A DNA stretch of 64,000 bases from a virus, in the IMG/VR virus record IMGVR_UViG_3300027836_000007, positions 42,813 to 106,812 of that record. One strand, 5' to 3'. The notes under the pieces are model-generated. The model was not told the origin of the DNA. It saw only the letters and a list, made by a program, of their open reading frames with translations, and made no database searches. Positions 46,001 to 51,244 of the stretch are shown here, piece by piece (position 1 is the first letter of the stretch; every line of letters begins with the position of its first letter). Both the position numbers and the translations under genes were made by a program.

Positions 46001-46287
46001 ACTATAGATGTATATGTTTTTCCGCCAAAGATAACAATATGTCCAACTCCGTACGAATAATTGGCAGTCCATGGACCAACAACTGTTTTACCATCGGTCA
46101 TTTGTTGCCAGATTGGAAACGTAGCGTACAGATCAGTATAGAAATTTGGGCTTGCTGTATTTGGAATTAAGCAAGAATATGCTTTTCCATCGTTTAAGAT
46201 TACATCATCTCGAGAATATACATTACCTGGAGTCCATGTGCCTGACCAGTTATATCGTAATCTTCCAAGTTTAAATTCTTGTGCCAT
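37003..46287 (-). CDS. Giant modular tail fibre/adhesin, 3094 aa
   Basis: Paralogue of the 3761-aa fibre with a similar domain order. N-terminal EFKLGRLRYNWSGTW opens a run of CBM5/12-like repeats (to ~330, with another at ~545-590). A beta-helix start VYYVDNNIGVDAAHYG is near 648 and its core RNGSGMRNVSFFG to NGNSSYGTFGI at ~1085-1243. Many YYI/FTIST beta modules follow. A laminin-G/concanavalin-A-like domain is at ~2305-2476 (FTIEFFWRP, YLEMDTSGNIRLFV, GYIDEVRVTRGVSRY), and STDENGNFTVGGLFGVQQ at ~2938. The laminin-G block has a close copy in the 1356-aa fibre. Likely a long side fibre or baseplate adhesin. Confidence 0.75.
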   Translation of the reverse strand: MAQEFKLGRLRYNWSGTWTPGNVYSRDDVILNDGKAYSCLIPNTASPNFYTDLYATFPIWQQMTDGKTVVGPWTANYSYGVGHIVIFGGKTYTSIVAHTSTTFAADVANWAVYTEFDGWKTDWTPNTVYGLNDVVRWGGIVYKCIANHVSSASTTLGLEANQASWTVYYSGNVYLGDWQSNYRYKLNDLVKLDSNIYICTQYHTSIATFDTNNFTLWIPGQMFDLIWSPGTTYQLGDTVVYGGDAYISKTANNLNNDPNTSTTDWGLFNIGYTVKNMWSGGSSYAPGDLVSRNGVLYEAVTNNTAQDPNSSAVVSSYTTSTSSSIINLTSVAGIAVGNIASGLGLTSGQTVSTITTSTASATAATVTASVPITISSFTSKDTSNSLLFLVTFAIPSQAIAPEINTQYTIAGNSNVSYNGSVTCTDSSTTSITVSYTTDPGVYGSGTTTISPSNRNILTLAGTITGTFAVGMIVSGFSGNVYIVSGSGTSWKISTDQVVASSLITGTLYAIQLSKHTDDTITQGSPITFRGVNSEYWALVIPGKKWSNRWIPSASYAVGDIVKWNNVTYVCINNHTGNYRPDTDTTSVYWIVLIAHDPNNSLNVQGDLRTFKDNKPSTLPITSTTEIDTYILGVSGDLPNWRKLNVIAAVYYVDNNIGVDAAHYGVDWDQPWKTIKYACDTINQGFYFKNAVTLLEANQAYLVAEMYEWMLYQMSESISPFDPDSLWSAYKAQRDAAQIIDAVIYDLKRGGNSQSVAAALSFFFVGSKTQLINSLVESSVVYYVPALDYLLTLMTSVVENVALISYQTLNNVPVTSIVNQYIDTDLVAEPLTTANITSLMDIILTALSNKNTYLLPAANTGISATIYVKTGTYNEFLPIIVPENVAVVGDELRSAVIQPATNITLYCKETFSAGNGTLSNTMVVNSTAGLTDQMPLQFISPFVNNASTTFGGVVSGQTYYVVGSSITSTTLKINDAPTFTFKGSTTTNSNILSNVTSITKLSVGMKITGPGIPANTVVSAFSQEANSIATITLSTVEFDNILSVYYYEPSNATLTGILQTFTASGNLVEFTSGSGNMTVYAGDCLKDMFYMRNGSGMRNVSFFGLKGTVSADNQFGTARTTGGAYTSLDPGNGPNDSTVWISRRSPYVQNITVFGEGCAGIKIDGYLHNGGSKSIVSNDYTMVLSDGIGLWCRGPGAITEAISVFSYYCYAGYLSEDGGRIRSANGNSSYGTFGIIGEGFDPTEVPLTGVVNNQSQQVQANVQSAFGTTDQVLKLNYTNAGSAYNLSTTNMLNWSNDFLTTWTSDSNVAFTKNNIAPNGYTEGWLLTGSTNTPGTGYIQQSVSINPAGYTYTNLAGVTQDGASGDGATFNVTIAPAGYVVTVNIAGSLYQSGNTIKISGALLGGKNIVNDLTIVVGDLAGTGISTIASTSGTVPTGTNQGYTLSMYVFAGTSSSVDIQAVFSGTTTVTSGINYNVTSNTVTPYSGTSILSSANGGTAPTQYGAQKTLATGWYRVWMSISDSTGVNNTVTYKFFPQSAHSPIANTYSIIYGAQLEISESTFAPNFYLETTINRFSAYANFQVVGAGSNALLSGDEIRSQAVFNSRITTDSNGSTGGAGYATSLNTAQEGSPNTIKLAGTDQGIFNYLGMRVFVNGGTGAGQYGFISYYNNLATTDANGIDGKTALVLKESVDPVTIVTSTFNATPALNRLALPNGTELSSWYVNQAVQFVPTYYTTTATSTSVDTVVATATVGGTTNTISIPTDSLFLNMPVTFTGTGFNITTGFEYYIVDIDYVNDLIQISTTISGNAIQLTNVPVSNAVTMTMTYPRYSNLISASTANMVPNINIQFTGVSLGGIILGTNYFINDIIDANNFTISTIKVTLTSTSTIGGSTNTIVVTTTSLIPMNPVVFSGTIFDAAISPGVTYYISKIVDGTSFNITESIIRTTATNTTFGTNVVTLESVTGFVVGQPIIFSGIRLGQTFGNIVPETVYYILTINVVSKQITISSDKTNTFGLTDEDGLIQARTCPEPLSLGAGTGSMTLTSTGTRLNITHSVGNPSTMNGTFSTSLFGGVNSYTVYYITAIDISNPATPSISISTSKAGTPLTLTSGVGNMQMAASGWDNINQGTPPAISLDSTSAYFIEPRTVYDLPPYSQVSGTVETPLLTGSFNHIAYGDNYFMAIPTTGTVGAVSTDGVEWTELTLPSGVWTNVAYGNCYWVVLGDSLVAYSASNGLGWRTSQLPTTSTWSSIVYGNGTFVAISSDNTRAAYSTNQGLTWNASSLSSSTDITLTGAPVISTAQYRTGISSLYLDGSSYITVASDEKFAYNNEDFTIEFFWRPASLGTQQVLIDQRSIANEAAIYLEMDTSGNIRLFVNNAYQITSSSTLLPGAFSHVAVSRTSGVTRLFVNGILTPTTYTDSNVYVARPIRIGASFTGGNIATGYIDEVRVTRGVSRYTTAFTPSGPQFDSDANTMLLMHLDDFNNSTAITSSIGDWVGLTYGSGVFLAVNSNGQTSWSTNGVTWNASTLPTSDLTLSGVTIIGGAGQFNCTTITDTQLIIGQSIKISGALSVTGGQGAVTNGTYYISATNGKSSFTLATTYINAIQGTNPISTSAGTVFGLEFEVGAPVYTDVAFGAGRFIATQSGAGLRSALSFDAVNWTQSNNYMSATSIRYGQGVFVAVNSDSTAAWVSEHGVYWKSRTLTYGSISAIAFGFTSDNIGVFATLTGTGDSVGNATAIYEGARAQGRAAVDGGVISSVSVWEPGSNYSITPAVNLVDYNVSVPVLLVPRISNGTLANPTFINRGTGYNTTSTVVTITGNGYADTYQVGLNLILKNLVSVPLVGSSLSIAGNPQIYKITNASAVFGSTAPFIEATVQVSPEMSTALSPDNGATILLRQFYSQCRVTNHDFLLVGTGNKQRANYPFTDSEAARVNQQAVETNQGRVFYTSTDENGNFTVGGLFGVQQATGTVTLSATQFGLSGLETLSLGGIAVGSASVVVNQFSTDNTFAANLDTIVPTQRAVKSFLTGRLSQGGANTFTGSFIAGTVFVGGPYFMSSTVIPGLPGSGIRMENKTTLTKIPDGAIPAFKMFMQRRER

Positions 46288-46309
46288 TTTTTATTTTTCC
46301 TTGACTTTA

Positions 46310-46693
46310 TTAGCTAACAATTTGTTCTGGGCCATATGTGTACGCTTGATTAATACGAACAATTAATTCTCCAGCAGCATTTATATAATAATAACAATTT
46401 TTGCTGTCCCATCGATACTGATCAAATTGTAAATTGGTATATGGGCGGCTATGGTCAGATGCTTTTCTCCCGTCAAAAAAGTCAACGCCGTATTCAAAAC
46501 TTTCAAAATTGTTTTCGTATGCGCCGGGAACATTTATTGTAATTGTATCTATGCTAGAAAGTTGGTCTACTTTTGTAAAAAATAAAGTACCGTCATCGGC
46601 GCCAGTATCTTGTCTACGGAGACCGTAGAAGAATCTTGGATTACCTTCCCCTAGTAGTTCAACTGAACTAAGCTGTCCAACATAATATGTCAT
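46310..46693 (-). CDS. Small virion protein of the fibre operon
   Basis: A 127-aa protein with aromatic-rich strands (NPRFFYGLRRQD, YENNFESFEYGVDFFDG, YYYINAAGELIVRINQAY). Charged residues are more common than in the fibres, and no known motif is seen. It sits between a 110-aa small protein and the 3094-aa fibre, each separated by only ~10-22 nt, with an SD AAGGA. It could be a short connector that joins a fibre to the baseplate. I do not recognise the family. Confidence 0.5.
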   Translation of the reverse strand: MTYYVGQLSSVELLGEGNPRFFYGLRRQDTGADDGTLFFTKVDQLSSIDTITINVPGAYENNFESFEYGVDFFDGRKASDHSRPYTNLQFDQYRWDSKNCYYYINAAGELIVRINQAYTYGPEQIVS

Positions 46694-46703
46694 AATTTAT
46701 TCC

Positions 46704-47036
46704 TTATGTAATTGATACATAACTCATTACTAGATCTAAACTAGCATCCTGGCTAGCTGTCATAATGATGCTGGTATTAGTACCAATAATTAATTTTTCG
46801 CCACCGTTAATAACACGTAAACTTTGATTTGGCGGCACTGGGATGCCCTTGATGTAATGAGCACTGTCACCAGTAGTGAGATTTTCTATAAGAATAGTTG
46901 CTAAAATAATACTGTCTGTTAAGTTAGTTAGACTTAGACCAATAACAGTGACACGAGCATTAACAGCCGATGTTAGAGCAGTTGTTGGAGTTGTTCCAAG
47001 TTCTGGTATTAAAGAGTTTCCAAATGTGGTTGCCAT
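46704..47036 (-). CDS. Small virion beta protein (paralogue of 55590)
   Basis: A 110-aa protein with the pattern ARVTVIGLSLTNLTDSIILATILIEN, then IPVPPNQSLRVINGGEKLIIG and a final VMSYVSIT. The order matches the 107-aa protein at 55590-55913 (VTTIIVCNTGVTDRTLTIFA, IVPAGDTVSFDQEKVVLG, TVSVLVV), so both are likely copies of one fold. Both lie beside a fibre gene. It overlaps no neighbour and starts 3 nt after the 1356-aa fibre stop codon. The role is unknown. Confidence 0.55.
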   Translation of the reverse strand: MATTFGNSLIPELGTTPTTALTSAVNARVTVIGLSLTNLTDSIILATILIENLTTGDSAHYIKGIPVPPNQSLRVINGGEKLIIGTNTSIIMTASQDASLDLVMSYVSIT

Positions 47037-47039
47037 ATT

Positions 47040-50000
47040 TTATCCAAATGTTAAAACGTATTCAATTGCAATGTTTGTTGCGTCATTAAAGTTAATACCG
47101 CCGCCAACACCAGATACACCGGTCCATATTGATCCGTTATAAACTTCAACAAATTCCTGTTCTGTGTTAAAGCGTATCATACCTGCTTCAGTTACACCTG
47201 GACGTGTAGAGTCTGTGCCTGATGGAATTACAATTCCGTAAGTTCCTGCAACCTTTACATACCCTGTGCCTGTTTGACTAAATTCAGTTATTGCGCCTGA
47301 TACTACGTTGGTAATTGTATTATTCTTAATACTTAAATTTCCAACACGTACACTACCGGTGCCAGTTGGTGTTAAATTAATATCACTATCAGTACTTATC
47401 GAACTAATAGTATTGCTTTCTATATTTAAGTTACTAGTTTGTAACCGCTCTGCGTATAATTTAGTACTGTCAATAGTAGCCATCAAACTACCATCTGCGT
47501 AAAATCTTAAAGTATTATCGTTTGCGCCCGGAGTTAATTCAGCAGTAATATATGTATTGCCGTCTGAATCTGCAACTCCGCTCATAGTTAACCAGAGACC
47601 GTTATTATAACCTTCATAGCGTTCAATTTGGTTATTGTAACGAATCATACCATTTACAGGTGTGCCTGGTCGTTGGCTGTTGTCTCCGACTGGAAGTTTT
47701 AAACTTTGATTACTGTCAATTGTAACAATGCCAGTTCCTTGCGGAGTTAGCACAATGTCTGAATTTGTTACAGTGCTTTTAATTACATTGTCTTCAACTT
47801 TTAAGCCTTCAATTACAACATTGCCAGTGCCGTTTGCACTTAATTGTAAATCAGTTCCAGCAGTTCTAGTTGTAATGGTACTACCACTAATTTCAATATT
47901 AGGTAATCTTAAGTATCCTGTTCCTGTTATGTTGCCAGTAACCTCAGTATTACCACTAGTAGTAAAATTACCAGTTTGATTAATGTCGCCTGTTTGAGTA
48001 ACAGTGCCAGTAATACTAGTATTCTTTAAATATGTTGTTCCTGTAGTAACTGTTAAATCAGTTGTAACAGTTAAATTTTGATCTATTTGTACATTGTTAC
48101 TTGGGATTGAAATTATTCCACTACCGTTAGCTTGTAATGTTAAATTATCATTACCCACAGTAGTTTGAATAGTGTTACTATCAATTACAAGTCCGTCAAT
48201 TTCTGCTCTGCTTAGGAATACGTTATTCCAACGTAACGGAGTTACTCCGCCTTGCCCTAAGTTATAAGTTGCTGTTGTCGCAGGTACTAGGTTACTGCTG
48301 ATTCCACCGACAAAATTAATTGTATCTGTACTAGCATCACCAATAGTAATATTGCCGCCTAGCGTAATATCGCCTGTAACATCTAAGTTACCAGTAATGA
48401 ATGTATTATTCTGTAGATTAATTGTACCGCTGGCCGCAGTTACATTAACATCACCGGTTAAACTTTCAATAGTATTACCACTAATACGCATATTTCCAGT
48501 GTCAATACCATCTGCTGAAATTATTGTAGTGTTTATACCATCAGTAAAGGTAACGCCTGCTGGAGTTGTTATTGTTAATAGTTCGCCGTTGAATAATACT
48601 TCGCCAGTTTTTTGATTTACAAAAAACGCATCGCCTACACTAAAATTACCTTCATTATCTACAGACGTTCTGTAGATACGTGCGCCATTAAGTTCAACTA
48701 CTTCATTAGCCGCAATTCTATCGTTAGGATCGTTAGTTGTTAATTTGCCGGTGCCTACATAAGCAAAGTTTTGTGATATTAAGTAACCAATAACTCCTGG
48801 GCCGTCACCGTATGCGCCGTATGTTCCGTATACGTTAGCACTACCAATAGCACGAATCTCAGCACCAAAGTCTGAGTAGTCTGCAAACTGTATTAAACTT
48901 GCTGTTCCTAATGCACTTGTTCTTAAATCTTGTAAAGTTACACCGTCGTCAACAAATGTTGTTGAATTGTTTGCGCCGTTAAAGTGTAATAACAATACTG
49001 TTGATAAGTCGCCTGCAAGTGGCGCTGTTGGAACTGTTACTGAAGTTGTGTATTTTGCTACACCTTTAACAACACGAACTTCATCAATGTATCCTGTACT
49101 TGGTGCTCCGTCAGTCCAGCTTGCCCCCATTCTAACTGGTCGTGCTGGATAGTTAGTAGTGTCTGCCCATGTTGTTGGTGTTAAAGTTCCGTTGACTGCT
49201 AATTTGGTGACGCCGCCAACTCTAAATAGTGCTATGTGATTAAATGCGCCTGCTGAACAAGCCACAGATGAAGTTATTCTATAGGCGTTGCTAACAAATA
49301 ATCGAATGTTACCAGCAGTATTCATTTCCAAATACAGTGCGGTATCGTTACTGGCAGTTCTACAGTCTAGTAAAATTTGTTGTGTTCCGAGCGCAGTTGG
49401 TCTCCAGAAAAACTCAAAAGTAAAATCTCCAGTGCCGTATTCAAAATCTGGTTGTGAAGATATAGTAATATAGTCTCCAACACCATCTAAAACTAAACTT
49501 GCTGTGCCAAATTTCTTTTGCGCTATTGATAATTTAGCATCGCCTTGGGCGTATACTGTTTTACCTACACGGTCTGTGATTGTTTCAAAGCCTAATTCGC
49601 GTCCTGTTAGGTTAACATAATCGCCATCAATACTAGCAATAGTTCCTGTACCTAATACTGTTGTTCCGTCAGTATCGTAGTAGTTTACAGTATTACCAAC
49701 TGCCCACGTACCTGTACGAGTTTCAATACGTAAGCGTGTTAAACCTGCGCCAGCAAAACCGCTGGCGCTTGAATAAGCGTATAACCCTTTATCAGCAAAG
49801 TAAGTAAATGAGTTCAACCACTCGATACGTACACCGTTAGTTGCTACAATGGTTTCTTGGTTTGGTGTAAAGAACGTACAGCTATGAAACAACATAGCCG
49901 CTTCTCTGCTTAGTATATTAGCTACACTACCGTCTATTAACGCACCTTTACCAGCATCGTTTTGATCAAAGCCGTACGGGTCTCCGGCACTAGTTACGCT

Positions 50001-51110
50001 TCCGCGAGTTAGTACTGTTATATTTCTAATATACGGACTACGAGTAGATACTGTAAAAGATGGAGCAAAACGGAATCCATATCCTGTATTGTTTCCGCTG
50101 TTAAATCTAAATCCAGTTACTGTTAGTTCTTCAACAGTAGTTTCTCCATTCATTAAGAACGCATCTTTATCAACGGTTCCAACTGTAGGCTGAATAGTTA
50201 CGGCACGTAGTCCGGCGCCTTTAACAGTAACGCCAACTGGTACAGTTAATGGAAATATTTCAGAATACGTACCTGGATAAATGTAAACAGTGTCGCCCGG
50301 TGATGTCAAACTTAACGCATACTTAACTGTTAATACTGGGTCGTGTTCATGCTCACCTGAATTGGTGTCGCTGCCATTTTCAGCAACATAATAGATATTG
50401 CCTTGAGTAGATACTACGTTGATACTACTTACTGTAATTGTATCTGCTGTAAAATCTGTAGCAAATATCTCTTTAGCGTAAGTGTTGCGCCATCTTTTAC
50501 CAAAATTACCTGGAGTAATTTCAACTGCTGGATTACTACCTAGGTCGTATGTTTCAGTAATATCTGGAATAATATTACTAGTAATGTCAGCATTAAATGT
50601 AATGCTGTCAGTGTCAGCGTCACCTAGTGTTAAGTTGCCGTCTGCTGTAATAGTTCCGGTTGCGTGTAAATTGCCGTTAACTAACACATTGCTGTTGATG
50701 TTTACTTCGCCGATGCCGGTAGTATTGATTTCTAAGTCACTATCAGTTACAGTTGTTTCAATAATGTTTGACGATATTCTTAAATTGTCGTCGACTAAAA
50801 TTTTAGCTTGATAGATAACAGCATTAGCGCCAGCGGGCTCTAAGCTAATTATTGAATTTGAACTTGATATTTTGTTACCAAATATTGTAATCTCAGCTAT
50901 GTCAGCTTGATTGGTAACTTCTAAATCTGTGGTACGTGTTGTACCGTTGATTCCTAATTGGTAGTCGTCGAGGGCTGTTGGGGTTGTCTTTACGCCGACT
51001 TTACCATTAATAACATCTAAATATAAAAGGTCGGTCTCAAAAGCCAGATCAACCCCGTCACGAAGCAGATTTGCTTTTAAGAGCGGACCGGTAATACGAC
51101 CAACAGCCAT
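47040..51110 (-). CDS. Tail fibre with beta-helix and laminin-G domains, 1356 aa
   Basis: The start is ATG 51110 with SD AGGAG; a GTG six codons upstream is less likely because MAVGRITGPLLKANLLRDG aligns with the start of the 366-aa protein (MGLELGRISGTLLAENLRRD). Next come repeated TITADGNLTLGDADTDSITF-type shaft segments, a beta-helix (YYVAENGSDTNSGEH; TRSPYIRNITVL; NGVRIEWLNSFTYFA), a laminin-G-like domain at ~540-705, SVDNEGNFSVGDAFFVNQ, and more shaft repeats to the end. This intact gene is the template showing that the two ORFs at 51245-55005 are halves of one ancestral fibre. Confidence 0.75.
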   Translation of the reverse strand: MAVGRITGPLLKANLLRDGVDLAFETDLLYLDVINGKVGVKTTPTALDDYQLGINGTTRTTDLEVTNQADIAEITIFGNKISSSNSIISLEPAGANAVIYQAKILVDDNLRISSNIIETTVTDSDLEINTTGIGEVNINSNVLVNGNLHATGTITADGNLTLGDADTDSITFNADITSNIIPDITETYDLGSNPAVEITPGNFGKRWRNTYAKEIFATDFTADTITVSSINVVSTQGNIYYVAENGSDTNSGEHEHDPVLTVKYALSLTSPGDTVYIYPGTYSEIFPLTVPVGVTVKGAGLRAVTIQPTVGTVDKDAFLMNGETTVEELTVTGFRFNSGNNTGYGFRFAPSFTVSTRSPYIRNITVLTRGSVTSAGDPYGFDQNDAGKGALIDGSVANILSREAAMLFHSCTFFTPNQETIVATNGVRIEWLNSFTYFADKGLYAYSSASGFAGAGLTRLRIETRTGTWAVGNTVNYYDTDGTTVLGTGTIASIDGDYVNLTGRELGFETITDRVGKTVYAQGDAKLSIAQKKFGTASLVLDGVGDYITISSQPDFEYGTGDFTFEFFWRPTALGTQQILLDCRTASNDTALYLEMNTAGNIRLFVSNAYRITSSVACSAGAFNHIALFRVGGVTKLAVNGTLTPTTWADTTNYPARPVRMGASWTDGAPSTGYIDEVRVVKGVAKYTTSVTVPTAPLAGDLSTVLLLHFNGANNSTTFVDDGVTLQDLRTSALGTASLIQFADYSDFGAEIRAIGSANVYGTYGAYGDGPGVIGYLISQNFAYVGTGKLTTNDPNDRIAANEVVELNGARIYRTSVDNEGNFSVGDAFFVNQKTGEVLFNGELLTITTPAGVTFTDGINTTIISADGIDTGNMRISGNTIESLTGDVNVTAASGTINLQNNTFITGNLDVTGDITLGGNITIGDASTDTINFVGGISSNLVPATTATYNLGQGGVTPLRWNNVFLSRAEIDGLVIDSNTIQTTVGNDNLTLQANGSGIISIPSNNVQIDQNLTVTTDLTVTTGTTYLKNTSITGTVTQTGDINQTGNFTTSGNTEVTGNITGTGYLRLPNIEISGSTITTRTAGTDLQLSANGTGNVVIEGLKVEDNVIKSTVTNSDIVLTPQGTGIVTIDSNQSLKLPVGDNSQRPGTPVNGMIRYNNQIERYEGYNNGLWLTMSGVADSDGNTYITAELTPGANDNTLRFYADGSLMATIDSTKLYAERLQTSNLNIESNTISSISTDSDINLTPTGTGSVRVGNLSIKNNTITNVVSGAITEFSQTGTGYVKVAGTYGIVIPSGTDSTRPGVTEAGMIRFNTEQEFVEVYNGSIWTGVSGVGGGINFNDATNIAIEYVLTFG

Positions 51111-51223
51111 TTGCGCTCCTGAATACACCGAGTTTCACGGATAACCACTTTTTCAGCTTTCGCTCTATGCGGGTTTACCACAGGTTAATCATACAGTGGA
51201 TTGGTCGTCCCTTGTAATCATTA

Positions 51224-51232
51224 GTATTTAGC
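51224..51232 (-). promoter_or_regulatory. Late-promoter-like box with 114-nt leader, 1356-aa fibre
   Basis: The minus strand reads GCTAAATAC, identical to the box at 57696-57704, and begins 13 nt after the stop of the upstream fibre. The ATG lies 114 nt further on, so the message would carry an unusually long leader containing GGTAAACCC and GCATAGAGCG-like segments that partly resemble the other leader. This is the whole content of the 51111-51244 gap. Confidence 0.4.
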
Positions 51233-51244
51233 TGTTTTGGTTTT

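Noticed and set aside
25662-46287. Tandem nucleotide repeats or a CRISPR-like array in the giant fibres
   Set aside because: Repeats are at the protein level and diverged; no regularly spaced identical units are visible.
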